DNA of 47,194 nt from JAPLKX01 sp035530195 (GTDB lineage Bacteria; Hydrogenedentota; Hydrogenedentia; Hydrogenedentales; SLHB01), in the NCBI GenBank assembly GCA_035530195.1, contig DATKVG010000093.1, positions 1-47,194 of the forward strand, given 5' to 3'. Shown one piece after another: positions 1 to 9,332 of this stretch. Each line of letters starts with the position of its first letter. The first letter of the stretch is position 1. Below the pieces are notes generated by a model, which was not told the DNA's origin, made no database searches, and was given only the letters and a program-made list of their open reading frames with translations. A program made the position numbers and the translations under genes.

Positions 1-30
1 GGGTCGCGCTCCCGCGCGACCGGGCGGTGG
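1..30. repeat. REP-like palindrome, family A, copy 1
   Basis: A perfect palindrome with 8-bp arms (GGTCGCGC, 2-9; GCGCGACC, 14-21) and a 4-base loop lies at the left edge. Read on the minus strand, these 30 bases match 24538-24567 at 28 of 30 positions. This marks a dispersed repeat rather than a chance hairpin. It is downstream of the oxidoreductase gene ending at 144, where it could also act as a transcript 3' end structure. Confidence 0.6.
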
Positions 31-80
31 TGGCGGTGGAGGTGGCGCATGCAAAACCGAGGGCCGTATTGCATCCCAAC

Positions 81-100
81 GGTCGAGCCAGAGCTCGACC
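81..100. repeat. REP-like palindrome, family A variant, copy 2
   Basis: GGTCGAGC-CAGA-GCTCGACC is a perfect palindrome with 8-bp arms. It has the same 20-bp architecture as the copies at 2-21 and 24547-24566, and is followed by CCACCG just as the third copy is. The arm differs at one base, and the change is compensated in the other arm, so hairpin pairing is kept. Confidence 0.55.
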
Positions 101-143
101 CCACCGCGAGGCCATCCGTGTCTGTGCCCGCTTTTCTCTACCG

Positions 144-1286
144 TCACACCTCGTCGACCGCCACCCACGCGCCCCGCTTCGCCGCCCGTTCCCCTGCCTC
201 GAGCACCCGCTGCAAATAGATGCCGTCGCGCAATGATGGGCTCGGCGCACGATCTGCCGCGATGCACTCCAGAAAATTGAACATGCAGTGCATATGCGCA
301 CGCAGCCAGCCTATCGTTACCTTCGGATTGGGAAACCCGGTGGCCGGTTTGGGATACTGCTGCGCGCACTCCACCTTCTTGAAGCCGCGGTTCCCGCCCA
401 GCGGCCCCGCCTGGTCTCGCATGTCGTAAACCTCGAGCCAGTTCGGTTCCATCAAATTGAAACGGAGCGCGCCATGTTCTCCGTGAATCTCGAATCGAAG
501 TTCGTCGCACGACCCCGTCGCAACCTTCGACGCCTCGAGCGACCCGATGGCACCGTTCCTATGCCGGATCAGCGATAACGTCGCGTCGTCCGTATCCACC
601 GCCACCAGCTTACCCGTCTCCCCGCTCGGCCGTTTCTCATGAAAGGTCGTGCTCACCGCGCTGATTTGCGCCACCTCGCCGACCAGATAAGACATCAGGT
701 CAAGCACGTGCACGCCCATGTCAAAAAACACCCCGCCACCGCCACGCCGCCTGTCGGACTTCCAGTGGAGCGCTTTCGTCGCATCGATGCTGCTCGAGTG
801 CAGGTACGCCGCCCGATAATGCGCAACGCGGCCGACAAAACCTTCCTCCACAAGCTGCTTCGCACGCATCACCGCCGGAAAAAACCGGTACTGCAACACC
901 ATCTGATGCTTGCCCGTGTAGGTCGCCCCATCGAGGATCTTCTCGAGCGATCCCGCCTCCGCCACGTTACCCACGACCGGCTTGTCGCAGTAAATGTGCT
1001 TGTTCGCCTTGATCGCCGCCTCGAGCTGCTCGAGGTGCGCTCCGTTCGGCGACGCCACGCAAATCGCGTCGATCTCCGGGTCCTCGACAAGCTCGCGGTA
1101 GTCTGCCACCACCCGCCGGTAATAGCCCGTCGCCTTCGCCGTCTCCCGTTTTCCGGCGCTCGGATTGCACACCGAAATGTGCTTCACCCGGAACGGGCAG
1201 TCATAAAAAAGCGGAAGATTGATCAGACCGTACGTATGCGTCCGGCCCATGAACCCGAATCCAAGGATGCCTACCCCAATTTCCAT
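144..1286 (-). CDS. Gfo/Idh/MocA family NAD(P)-dependent oxidoreductase (cytoplasmic)
   Basis: This 380-residue protein has the normal length and layout of the glucose-fructose/inositol dehydrogenase family. An N-terminal Rossmann fold opens with a GxGxxG-type loop (GILGFGFMG, about residues 7-15), and the substrate half follows. The catalytic lysine sits in YCDKP (around residue 99), a variant of the usual EKP. A later GGVFFDMGVHVLDLM stretch carries the family's Asp and His in the substrate pocket. There is no signal peptide, so it should act in the cytoplasm, probably oxidising or isomerising a sugar or cyclitol; the substrate cannot be told. The ATG is preceded by GAGGAG at good spacing. 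It lies just downstream of the GH127-like gene on the same strand, so a shared sugar pathway is a reasonable inference. Confidence 0.9.
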   Translation of the reverse strand: MEIGVGILGFGFMGRTHTYGLINLPLFYDCPFRVKHISVCNPSAGKRETAKATGYYRRVVADYRELVEDPEIDAICVASPNGAHLEQLEAAIKANKHIYCDKPVVGNVAEAGSLEKILDGATYTGKHQMVLQYRFFPAVMRAKQLVEEGFVGRVAHYRAAYLHSSSIDATKALHWKSDRRRGGGGVFFDMGVHVLDLMSYLVGEVAQISAVSTTFHEKRPSGETGKLVAVDTDDATLSLIRHRNGAIGSLEASKVATGSCDELRFEIHGEHGALRFNLMEPNWLEVYDMRDQAGPLGGNRGFKKVECAQQYPKPATGFPNPKVTIGWLRAHMHCMFNFLECIAADRAPSPSLRDGIYLQRVLEAGERAAKRGAWVAVDEV

Positions 1287-1364
1287 CGCGCGCTCTCCTC
1301 GACGGCCTGTTACCCGGCGACACGAACATAATAGTAAGCCATGCTGCGGTAGCCGGCAACCTTA

Positions 1365-3476
1365 TCAACCTCCTGCCTCCTCTACCCGCACCCTCAAACA
1401 AGCCGGTTCCCGTTCGAAACAATCCAACCCGGTGACGTTCACGAAGTGGCCCTTCGACTCCCCCGCTTTCTCACGCAACACGGTGAAGACAACGCTATGT
1501 TGTCCGCCGCCAAGGCCACCGTAGGTCCAGCATCTGCGCGCGCCGGGGCTGGGACCGTACTGGTTGATGACGCCGACGGCCTTGCCATCGATTTTCACTT
1601 CCATTCGGCCGCCGTTATCATAAAGCTCACCCTGGATGCTGAGACCGTCGCCGCTGAACGCGTACCGAGCGGTGGCGCCCACGACGTCCGTGGCATGCCC
1701 CCCGGAGAACTCCATCCAGCCGCGGCTGAGTGCGGGCGCGCCGGCCCGCTGCCGCACAAACGGCCAACTGGGATCGAAATAGAGGAAGTACCGCTCCCCT
1801 TTTTTCATCTCATAGAACGGCCGCACCAGAACGTCTCGCGCCAACTTGGCCCGGTAGTTCAGCGGCGAGCCGTCTACCGGCTCCAGGCATCCGGCAATGT
1901 CCGCAAAATCAAGCGCGCTCCAAGGGTTTCCTTTCGGAGCGCGCGCCGCCATAGCTACAGGGCCGTGCGTAATGGCCGCGGGAAATTCGCTGTCCTCCAG
2001 CAGACGGCTCACGCGCAACGCCGCCGGCAGCGTAATCAACAGCCTGTCGCCGGTTTTCCATTGTCGGCGGAAAACGGCCCAGCCGTGGCCATCCACATCC
2101 ACTTTTGTCGGAACTCCGTTTATGCGCGCCGTCATCGGCCCAGACAGCCAGCCCGGCACGCGGACTTTCAACGCAAACTCCACCGGCCTATCCGCGCATA
2201 CCTGCAACTCCGAGTCGGCCGATTCCGGGAACCGCGTGACTTGGCGGACCTTCACGTTCACGCAACAATCCGAACTCTCCACGCACTGCCACTCCGCCGA
2301 CGACGGCACGAACAGGTTCACGTACAGGCTCTGCTCATCCTTGAAATAGATCAGGTCGTGGAGATCGGCGAGCGACTGGAGGCGCGTGCCCGAACAGCAC
2401 GACCACGGCGCCGTGTTCTCCTTCGATCCTCCCCCCAAGTGATAATCGGAATAGTAAAACACACCGCCGTCCGCGTCCATCGGGATGCCGGCCCCCACCC
2501 CGTTCAGCGCCAGTAATTCAACCCAATCGCCATACCGCGCATCACCCGTGAAAACGATCAGATACTTGCACAGCTTGAAAGCCGCCCACGATCCGCACTG
2601 CGTCTCAAAATGGTCGCCCGTCTCCCTCAGCATGCCCGCAAGCTTCCCACGCGGCATCAGCGTCTCATTGGGACCATACCCGCCCGTCACAAAAAGCTGC
2701 GTATTCCAAAGAAAATCGAAACCCTTCTTGAGCGTGTACAGGTAGCGCGCGTCGCCCTTCACGCCGTACGCCGCCCCGAGCCCGCAAAGACTGTTCACGT
2801 GGCTGTATGCGTGATACCATCCCCCGTTCAGCGGATGCTGGAAAATGTCCGCCTTGTTCTCGATCAGGTCCCAGAACTCCCGGTACTCCCAAACCTCCGC
2901 AAAATCCCGGTACTTCACGTCCCCCGTGGCTTGGTACGCCCGGTAGAGATTCTCGCTCAGCGTGTACCACTCGCCGCCACCCACGCCCGTTGGCCGCGCA
3001 AAAAGGCGCGTTCGGTCCAGATGTGCAATGGCCCAATCCGTGATCCGGTCCAAATATCCGAGCGCATCACGGTTGCCGCAGTACAGAAACAGATCCACCA
3101 GGCCGCACACCATTTTGTCGTAACTGTAGTGCGGAAGCGGCGGATCGCTCTGGATAAAAAAGAAACCGTCTGCCCCAAGACATTGCGCCCAGCCACGCTG
3201 CAACGCTTCCGCTTTCTCTTTGCAGGCCGCATCACCCGTCGCCGAAAACATTCGCGCCAGACCCGACAAAATCTGACCAAACGTGTTGTGCCCCAGATAG
3301 CCGCCGCCCAGATCGGTCCCCGCCGCCGGCAATCCCGCCCGCACATAATAACCGCGCAGAATGTCATCGGTAGGAAGCCGCAGGTAAAAATCACGCACCT
3401 CGTCAAACTGAAGTTTCAGCCGGCTGTCAAAAAGCGTCACACCCCGGTAATCAAACGTTTGCACCGCTTGCCTCAA
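1365..3476 (-). CDS. GH127-like (DUF1680) beta-L-arabinofuranosidase family protein
   Basis: This protein of about 703 residues matches the DUF1680/GH127 family, whose characterised members remove beta-L-arabinofuranosyl residues. An (alpha/alpha)6-barrel region (LGGGYLGHNTFGQILSGLA, GDARY repeats) is followed by beta-sandwich domains. The zinc/nucleophile cysteine region WSCCSGTRLQSLADL is present, as is an upstream glutamate/cysteine motif FETQCGSW. In the latter the glutamate is three residues before the cysteine instead of two. No signal peptide is visible, so it probably acts on imported oligosaccharides. No ATG is available. I chose the TTG at 3476 because AGGAGG lies five bases upstream; a GTG at 3497 is the alternative. 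It lies 78 bp upstream of the oxidoreductase and probably shares its transcript. Other DUF1680 specificities are possible. Confidence 0.82.
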   Translation of the reverse strand: MRQAVQTFDYRGVTLFDSRLKLQFDEVRDFYLRLPTDDILRGYYVRAGLPAAGTDLGGGYLGHNTFGQILSGLARMFSATGDAACKEKAEALQRGWAQCLGADGFFFIQSDPPLPHYSYDKMVCGLVDLFLYCGNRDALGYLDRITDWAIAHLDRTRLFARPTGVGGGEWYTLSENLYRAYQATGDVKYRDFAEVWEYREFWDLIENKADIFQHPLNGGWYHAYSHVNSLCGLGAAYGVKGDARYLYTLKKGFDFLWNTQLFVTGGYGPNETLMPRGKLAGMLRETGDHFETQCGSWAAFKLCKYLIVFTGDARYGDWVELLALNGVGAGIPMDADGGVFYYSDYHLGGGSKENTAPWSCCSGTRLQSLADLHDLIYFKDEQSLYVNLFVPSSAEWQCVESSDCCVNVKVRQVTRFPESADSELQVCADRPVEFALKVRVPGWLSGPMTARINGVPTKVDVDGHGWAVFRRQWKTGDRLLITLPAALRVSRLLEDSEFPAAITHGPVAMAARAPKGNPWSALDFADIAGCLEPVDGSPLNYRAKLARDVLVRPFYEMKKGERYFLYFDPSWPFVRQRAGAPALSRGWMEFSGGHATDVVGATARYAFSGDGLSIQGELYDNGGRMEVKIDGKAVGVINQYGPSPGARRCWTYGGLGGGQHSVVFTVLREKAGESKGHFVNVTGLDCFEREPACLRVRVEEAGG

Positions 3477-3802
3477 AACCCCTCCTGCCGTCTCCACCTA
3501 AGTTTTTCACCACACATCCGGTACGCTAACAGCCGCCACAACACAAAAGCAACACGTCCAAGAGTGGCCGGACTCCCGCAAGAACGGATACTGTTGAGCC
3601 AACGTTCGTACCTCAGAAAAGTGGAGCGCGTTCACAAGGAAAGCACCCAACAGAATACCCCGTAGGCGATTTCTCAAGAATTGCATCGCCTTTTTGCGCC
3701 CCACTCCCAACTCGCATGGTCAAGCCCCATCTGGGTGGAAGCCAAACGATAGAATCCCCCGGGACGCCAGGCGGACATCCACCTGCTTATCACTCCAGCC
3801 TG
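3477..3802. other. Intergenic region, no recognised gene
   Basis: This stretch separates typA from the GH127-like gene, both on the minus strand. It should carry the promoter of the latter. An open frame at 3507-3710 on the minus strand has no recognisable domain, and I do not consider it a gene. I see no repeat of the families found elsewhere in the window. Confidence 0.5.
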
Positions 3803-5716
3803 TCAGCCCCCGGCTACCTTGCGGCTCTCGCGTTTGCGGGACTCGACGTCGAGCAGGGCTTTGCGCGTGCGGATACTCTTGAGGGTGACTTCCACCAGTT
3901 CATCCGGCGCGATCCATTCAAGGGCGGCGTCCAAAGTGAGCCGGCGCGGCACGTCGAGCGTGACCGTCATATCCTTGGTCGAGGCCCGGTGGTTGGTGAG
4001 TGCTTTGCGCTTGGTCGGGTTGCAGGGCAGATCGCCTGGACGCGAGTTCTCGCCCACGATCATGCCCGTGTAGACCGAATCCATGGGGCTGATGAAAAGC
4101 GTGCCACGTTGCTGCAGGTTCTCGAGGCTGTAGGCCGTGGCTTCGCCCGTGTCGATGCTGATCATCGAGCCGCGGCTCCGCGCCACAATCTCGCCGCACC
4201 ACGGCCCGTAGCCCACGAACCGCGACGCCATGATGCCAAGCCCCCGCGTGTCCGTGAGGAATTCGTTGCGGTAGCCGATCAGGCCCCGCGTCGGAATCAG
4301 GAACTCCAGCCGGACCATCCCGCGCCCTTCGTTGTGCATGTGGCGGATCTCGCCTTTGCGCAGCGAGATCTTTTCGATAACAGTCCCCTGGTACTCGAGC
4401 GGAACGTCGACCACGAGTTCTTCCATGGGCTCGAGCAGCCTCCCCGCGGCATCTTTGTGGGTGATGATTTCCGGCGGCGAGACGCAGAATTCCATGCCTT
4501 CCCGTCGCATTTCCTCGATCAGGATGGCCAGGTGCAACTCGCCCCTGCCCGAGACCTTGATGCCGCCTTCGACCCGCCCCGTGTCTTCGATGCGCATCGC
4601 GATATTCGTGCGCAGTTCGCGATCGAGCCGCGCCCGGATCTGTCGCAACGTGACCGCCGTGCCGTCGCGCCCGGCGAACGGCCCGCTGTTGACCATGAAA
4701 TGCATCGATACCGTGGGTTCCTCGATATCGAGCGGGGGCAAAGCCGCGCTCGTCTCGAGGTCCGGCGACGCCAGCGTGTCGCCGATGGTCATATCCAACG
4801 GCCCCGCGACCGTGACGATATCGCCCGCCGTCACTTCCTTGACCGCCACGCTCTCCAGGCCGCGCGTCACCCACAGATACGTCGCCTTCTCGAGCGACGA
4901 ACCCGTCACTTCCCATTCGGCGTCGGCGTCGCGCATCGCGCCTGGCGCGCCGCTGAGCGCGCTTTCCCCGGCAAGCCAGCGGGCGCCTATGCGCAGCAGC
5001 GTTTCGCCCTTGCGCAGCCTGCCCTGCAACACCCGGCCCGTGCCGGTCCTGCCGATATGGTCGCGCCAGCCAAGCGTCGATACCTGCATAAGGAACGGCG
5101 CGTCCGGGTTGCCTTTGGGAACCGGCACATGCTCGATGATCGTTTCAAACAGCGCCGTCATACCCTCGGGCGCGTCAATATCGATATCGCGCACCAGCCA
5201 ACCGTGCAGGCCCGAACCGTACAGAACCGGGAAATCGCACTGATAGTCGGTGGCGCCCAGTTCCAAAAACAGGTCGAACGTCTTGTCGAGCGCGTCCTGC
5301 GGTTCCGCGTTGGGCCTGTCGGTCTTGTTGATCACGACGATCGGCTTAAGCCCCAGCCGCAACGCACGCATCAGCACGTACCGCGTCTGCGGCATCGGGC
5401 CCTCGTTCGCGTCCACCAAAAGCAGTACCGAATCCACCATCGACAAGATCCGCTCCACCTCGCCCGAAAAATCCGCGTGGCCCGGCGTGTCAATGATATT
5501 GATAAGATACCCGCCCCATTCCACCGTGCAGTGTTTCGCCCGGATCGTGATGCCCCGTTCCCGCTCCAGCTCATTGCTGTCCATGACGCGCTCCGCCATA
5601 TGCGCATTATCGCGGAACACGTGCGCGGTCCGGAAGATGCTGTCGATCAGCGTCGTCTTACCGTGGTCGATATGCGCGATAATCGCCACGTTGCGTATCT
5701 TGTCTATGGAAACCAT
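3803..5716 (-). CDS. typA: Translational GTPase TypA/BipA
   Basis: This is a 637-residue GTPase of the elongation-factor superfamily that binds the 70S ribosome and supports 50S assembly and growth under stress. The G1 motif AHIDHGKTT is at residues 14-22, G2 is in RERGITI, G3 is DTPGHADF (about 77-84) and G4 is NKTD (about 131-134). EF-G-like domains III and V follow (DTGRVEGGIKVSGRGELHLAIL; MVRLEFLIPTRGLIGYRNEF), then the TypA-specific C-terminal domain ending near DELVEVTLKSIRTRK. Length and domain order are those of complete family members. The ATG start is fixed by the MVSIDKIRNVAIIAHIDHG beginning, although the upstream Shine-Dalgarno is weak. It appears to be its own transcription unit among catabolic genes. 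Confidence 0.96.
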   Translation of the reverse strand: MVSIDKIRNVAIIAHIDHGKTTLIDSIFRTAHVFRDNAHMAERVMDSNELERERGITIRAKHCTVEWGGYLINIIDTPGHADFSGEVERILSMVDSVLLLVDANEGPMPQTRYVLMRALRLGLKPIVVINKTDRPNAEPQDALDKTFDLFLELGATDYQCDFPVLYGSGLHGWLVRDIDIDAPEGMTALFETIIEHVPVPKGNPDAPFLMQVSTLGWRDHIGRTGTGRVLQGRLRKGETLLRIGARWLAGESALSGAPGAMRDADAEWEVTGSSLEKATYLWVTRGLESVAVKEVTAGDIVTVAGPLDMTIGDTLASPDLETSAALPPLDIEEPTVSMHFMVNSGPFAGRDGTAVTLRQIRARLDRELRTNIAMRIEDTGRVEGGIKVSGRGELHLAILIEEMRREGMEFCVSPPEIITHKDAAGRLLEPMEELVVDVPLEYQGTVIEKISLRKGEIRHMHNEGRGMVRLEFLIPTRGLIGYRNEFLTDTRGLGIMASRFVGYGPWCGEIVARSRGSMISIDTGEATAYSLENLQQRGTLFISPMDSVYTGMIVGENSRPGDLPCNPTKRKALTNHRASTKDMTVTLDVPRRLTLDAALEWIAPDELVEVTLKSIRTRKALLDVESRKRESRKVAGG

Positions 5717-5826
5717 GGATATCCGGGGTTTGGCCGTTGAATTCGGAGTGGAAGGTCCAGCGAATCACGTAATTGTACCTGAAACGGCGCGCTGGGAGCA
5801 AAAATCGCGGGAATCGCCAAGAAGGC

Positions 5827-5839
5827 GGGGCTGCGCCCC
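5827..5839 (-). terminator. Possible hairpin between the secreted-protein gene and typA
   Basis: GGGGC-TGC-GCCCC forms a short G+C-rich hairpin about 85 bp beyond the stop of the gene at 5922-7781. On the plus strand it is followed by five A residues; on the minus strand the U-tract is poor. It is a candidate 3' end for the upstream gene, with weak support. Confidence 0.25.
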
Positions 5840-5921
5840 AAAAAGCGCGGTTACAACATGATATGTGAGGTGGCCCTGAAGTGAAAAACACCGCAAATCT
5901 CATTGAACCGATCGCGCGTTG

Positions 5922-7781
5922 TCATTCGTGATACGGTTGAATTTCAAGGAAGTTGAATGCCTGTTCCTGTCCCACGGCGCCTGCAGGTTTTGTGTCGCTG
6001 TCCCAATCCGAAACGGTCAGTTTCGCTGTTCGGCCTCTCGCTTTGAATACAATCCAATGATAAGTTATCCAGACCGGTATCGGTGGCTCAGGATTGGACG
6101 CGTACATCTCCGCGAATGACCGCGTCGACTCGATATCCACCCCTTTCAGCAACACCGTTCCGATGAAGCCGGTTGCCTCTCCCTTTGTCTTGGCCTTTGG
6201 ATGTATCAGGTCGTTGTAGTCGCAGGAAAACATTTTCATCGAATACAGCCTGCCCGGCTCCAGGTGTCTGATCGTTTGTGAAAACCTGTTGGGCCTGTTG
6301 GCACTTCGCTTCATCACGAGGAAGGTGTCGCCGATATGTTCGGGATCGGCGGGGCGCCCCAGCCCCATATAGCGTCCTTCAATTCGGCCATATCGCGGGA
6401 AACTCTTGGGGTATATCGACCCGCGTTGTGCGGGACGCAATTTCCAACCTTCAGTCCCGTTCTCGAAATCCGCGTTCCGTATGTGCGTCATAAACAGCGG
6501 ATCCCGAGTCAGCATGTCTGTCTTACCCTCGATGGCATAGTGGCGGTAAAGTTTTCCGACAAATCGCACGGTCTCCTCGTCCGATTGAGACGACGTCCAC
6601 CAATTCAGACCGCGGATGCCGGACATGACCGGCTGATTGGCCACAATATTCATTTGCTGATCCATCCAGACGTGGTAATCGACGTTGGGCAGTTTGTTGA
6701 TCCCGCCAGGGGGCATCGAGAACAAGCCGAACGTGACGATCATGTCCCTCTTGACGCCAGGCTCTTTGGCCTCCCAGTCGGCTATCCCATTGATAAACTC
6801 CTGCAAGGCGTCGTCACAAGCTTTTGGGCTCGATCTCTCAAAAAGATAGCGCTCGAGGGCTATGGGGTAGTTGCAGTCGATCAGGGTCCGTACGAACGTC
6901 GGGCCAATGCTCTCCTGGTTAAGCGTTTTTCCGCTGCCGCCTACATAGGCATAGACCGTCTTGTCTTTGTAGCGGTCGTCGGCGCGCATTCGGCGGAAAG
7001 CCGCTTCATAGGCATGATGGCGTTGTTGTTCTTCTTCCATCCTTTCTCGGCGCTGGAACGATACGGCAGCGCCGGGTCTTCTCGATGGTTTGTTGACGAT
7101 GAACTCGTCGATGATGATCCCGTCCGCAAACGGGACGGAATCGAGAATCTTGGTCCAGACCTTGAAGTGAGCCTCAGCCGTATGAGCCTGCTGGCTTACG
7201 CCGGCCGTGGCGATGAACTTCTTTCCCTGGCGGCGCCAGTCGTCAATGACTTGCTGGGGCAGTTGGATGTTCGAGGGAACAACCAAACCCGTGATGTTCG
7301 GCAGAACGTCCTTCTTGAGAAAATCCATGTCATACCGGCCGTAGGATTTGATCGCGGGATCGAACAAGCCGCAATGGATCAGTTCCGGTATGGCCTTCAC
7401 AACAAACCGGTCAACGCGGATTCCACCCTGGCAGTCTATCCGCAGTGTGTGCTCGCCCTTTGCCACGTGCCGCACCGCCTCGACCGGGTTGGGCGCGCCG
7501 GGGCTTGAAACGACAATAGCATCGCCCGGCGGAGCATTATCGAGGAACATATTGAGTGTTCCGTTCCCACTGTGCGCTGCCGAGATGAAGATCCAGCCCT
7601 CGCTCGAGCGCGTAAATGAAAAAAAGTTGCCGGCACCTGAAATAGACGACACATCGAGCAGGTCGGAAACAAGATTATTCAGTGGTTTTTCTCCCGCAAA
7701 CAAAACCGTTGATTCAGCATGCCCCGAGCATTCAAAAATGCACGTCAGCACTAGCATCAAGGCAATCAAGCTCTGTCTCAT
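5922..7781 (-). CDS. Large secreted protein, possible glycoside-hydrolase-like, family not recognised
   Basis: This protein has 619 residues. The ATG at 7781 is chosen because it is preceded by AAAGGA and opens a clear signal peptide (MRQSLIALMLVLTCIFECSGHA). A longer frame to 7838 adds only a non-secretory stretch. After the signal comes a beta-rich region of about 120 residues (LRIDCQGGIRVDRFVV). A central alpha/beta region then contains a strand with acidic residues, ADGIIIDEFIVN, of the kind that carries catalytic acids in TIM-barrel hydrolases. The C-terminal 180 residues begin NADFENGTEGWKL, which looks like a carbohydrate-binding beta-sandwich. I do not recognise a named family. The Tat-exported oxidoreductase is divergently transcribed from the 195-bp upstream gap. 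A role on an extracellular glycan is inference from layout and neighbours. Confidence 0.7.
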   Translation of the reverse strand: MRQSLIALMLVLTCIFECSGHAESTVLFAGEKPLNNLVSDLLDVSSISGAGNFFSFTRSSEGWIFISAAHSGNGTLNMFLDNAPPGDAIVVSSPGAPNPVEAVRHVAKGEHTLRIDCQGGIRVDRFVVKAIPELIHCGLFDPAIKSYGRYDMDFLKKDVLPNITGLVVPSNIQLPQQVIDDWRRQGKKFIATAGVSQQAHTAEAHFKVWTKILDSVPFADGIIIDEFIVNKPSRRPGAAVSFQRRERMEEEQQRHHAYEAAFRRMRADDRYKDKTVYAYVGGSGKTLNQESIGPTFVRTLIDCNYPIALERYLFERSSPKACDDALQEFINGIADWEAKEPGVKRDMIVTFGLFSMPPGGINKLPNVDYHVWMDQQMNIVANQPVMSGIRGLNWWTSSQSDEETVRFVGKLYRHYAIEGKTDMLTRDPLFMTHIRNADFENGTEGWKLRPAQRGSIYPKSFPRYGRIEGRYMGLGRPADPEHIGDTFLVMKRSANRPNRFSQTIRHLEPGRLYSMKMFSCDYNDLIHPKAKTKGEATGFIGTVLLKGVDIESTRSFAEMYASNPEPPIPVWITYHWIVFKARGRTAKLTVSDWDSDTKPAGAVGQEQAFNFLEIQPYHE

Positions 7782-7976
7782 CGAGTGTGATCCTTTCAGG
7801 CCAGACGAACCGGCCGGCCCAGGCGATGTCCTCGGCACTCAAGCACTGGCGCATTTTATCACCTTGCAGTTAACCCGCAAAGGGGCGTCATTTGCCCGCG
7901 CCCTGGTTGAGAATCACGCGGCATGGGACTATGATGAGGGGGTTGTTCCAGGCGTTTAACATGAAGGGCTTCAGCC

Positions 7977-9308
7977 ATGCAACAAAAAATGATATCCAGG
8001 CGCATTTTTCTTACAGGATCGGCCGTCATGGTAGCGGGTTGGGCCAGTGCTGCTGAAAAGTCTAAAAAAAAACGCCGTGTTTCAGCCAACGACAAACTGA
8101 ACATCGCCGGCATCGGGATTGGCGGCCGCGGAAAGTCCAATCTGGAAGATCTGGACGGCGAGAATATTGTCGCATTGTGCGATGTGGATGAAAATTACGC
8201 CGCAAAGCCGTTCGCGAAGTATCCCAAGGCAATACGGTACAAAGACTACCGCGTCATGCTCGAAAAGCAAAAAAACATCGATGCCGTCATGGTCGCCACG
8301 CCCGACCATACGCACGCCATTATCTCGATGGCCGCCATCAAACTTGGCAAGCACGTCTATTGTGAAAAACCCCTTACCCACACCCTCTTCGAGGCCCGTA
8401 AACTCGCCGAGGCCGCTCGCGAAATGAAGGTCGCCACACAGATGGGCATCCAGGGCCATTCCCACGAGGGCATACGCCAGATTGCCGAATGGATTCAAGC
8501 CCGCGCTATCGGCCCCGTCCGCGAAGTCCATATTTGGACCGATCGCCCGAAAGGTTGGTGGCCACAGGGTGTCGACCGGCCGCAAAACACAACCGCCGTG
8601 CCGGACACGCTCGATTGGGACCTCTGGCTCGGCCCCGCCCCCTCCCGGCCGTACAACCCCGCGTATCATCCGTTTAAATGGCGCGGCTGGTGGGATTTCG
8701 GGTGCGGCGCGTTTGGCGACATGGGATGCCACCTGATGGATGCGCCGTACTGGTCACTCGATTTGGGCTATCCCACGAGTGTCGAAGCCAGCTCGACCGC
8801 CGTCAACTCCGAGACCGCGCCGCTCGCCTCCATGGTTCATTATTACTTCCCGGCCCGCGGCGAAAAGGTACCCGTAAAATTGACCTGGTATGATGGCGGG
8901 CTCTTGCCGCCGCGGCCTGAAGAACTACCCGACGACGAGCCTATGGGCAACGAAAACGGCGGCGTCATTTTCGTCGGCGATAAAGGCAAAATACTCGCCG
9001 CAGACGAAAACGCCCAACACCCAAGGCTGTTGCCCGTGTCGCTGGCCAAAGAGTTCCCGACGCCCCCAAAAACCATCCCGCGGTCGCCGGGACATCATGC
9101 CGAGTTTATTGCCGCATGCAAAGGCGGCCTACCCGCCGGCGCAAATTTTGATTACTCCGGACCGCTCACGGAAAACGTCCTGCTTGGCAATCTGGCTATT
9201 CGCGCCGGCAAAAAACTGCACTGGGACGGCCCGAACATGAAATGCACCAACGTCCCCGAAGCCAACGATCTGATCCAATGCGCGTACCGCGAAGGATGGT
9301 CGTTGTAG
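7977..9308 (+). CDS. Tat-exported Gfo/Idh/MocA family oxidoreductase
   Basis: This 443-residue protein starts with a twin-arginine signal (SRRIFLTGSAVMVAGWASA), so it should be folded with its cofactor in the cytoplasm and exported through Tat. The Rossmann loop (GIGIGGRGKSNL) starts near residue 44. The catalytic EKP is in YCEKPLTH, and the substrate-half motif WWDFGCGAFGDMGCHLMD follows. The extra tryptophan-rich stretch (IWTDRPKGWWPQGVDRP) is typical of the secreted planctomycete-type subfamily. The ATG at 7977 is preceded by AAGGGC; an in-frame ATG at 7989 would keep the RR motif. The substrate is unknown. It is read away from the secreted protein at 5922-7781 and converges on the C45-type gene, with only 24 bp between stops. 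Confidence 0.9.
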   Translation: MQQKMISRRIFLTGSAVMVAGWASAAEKSKKKRRVSANDKLNIAGIGIGGRGKSNLEDLDGENIVALCDVDENYAAKPFAKYPKAIRYKDYRVMLEKQKNIDAVMVATPDHTHAIISMAAIKLGKHVYCEKPLTHTLFEARKLAEAAREMKVATQMGIQGHSHEGIRQIAEWIQARAIGPVREVHIWTDRPKGWWPQGVDRPQNTTAVPDTLDWDLWLGPAPSRPYNPAYHPFKWRGWWDFGCGAFGDMGCHLMDAPYWSLDLGYPTSVEASSTAVNSETAPLASMVHYYFPARGEKVPVKLTWYDGGLLPPRPEELPDDEPMGNENGGVIFVGDKGKILAADENAQHPRLLPVSLAKEFPTPPKTIPRSPGHHAEFIAACKGGLPAGANFDYSGPLTENVLLGNLAIRAGKKLHWDGPNMKCTNVPEANDLIQCAYREGWSL

Positions 9309-9332
9309 GCCCGATCTTGACTCAACAGAACC

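Noticed and set aside
3507..3710. Small 67-codon minus-strand ORF upstream of the GH127-like gene
   Set aside because: No recognisable domain, signal or ribosome-binding site; length is expected by chance in this composition.
3716..5740. A 674-codon plus-strand frame over typA
   Set aside because: Antisense shadow of typA; composition is Arg/His/Pro-rich and no motif is present.
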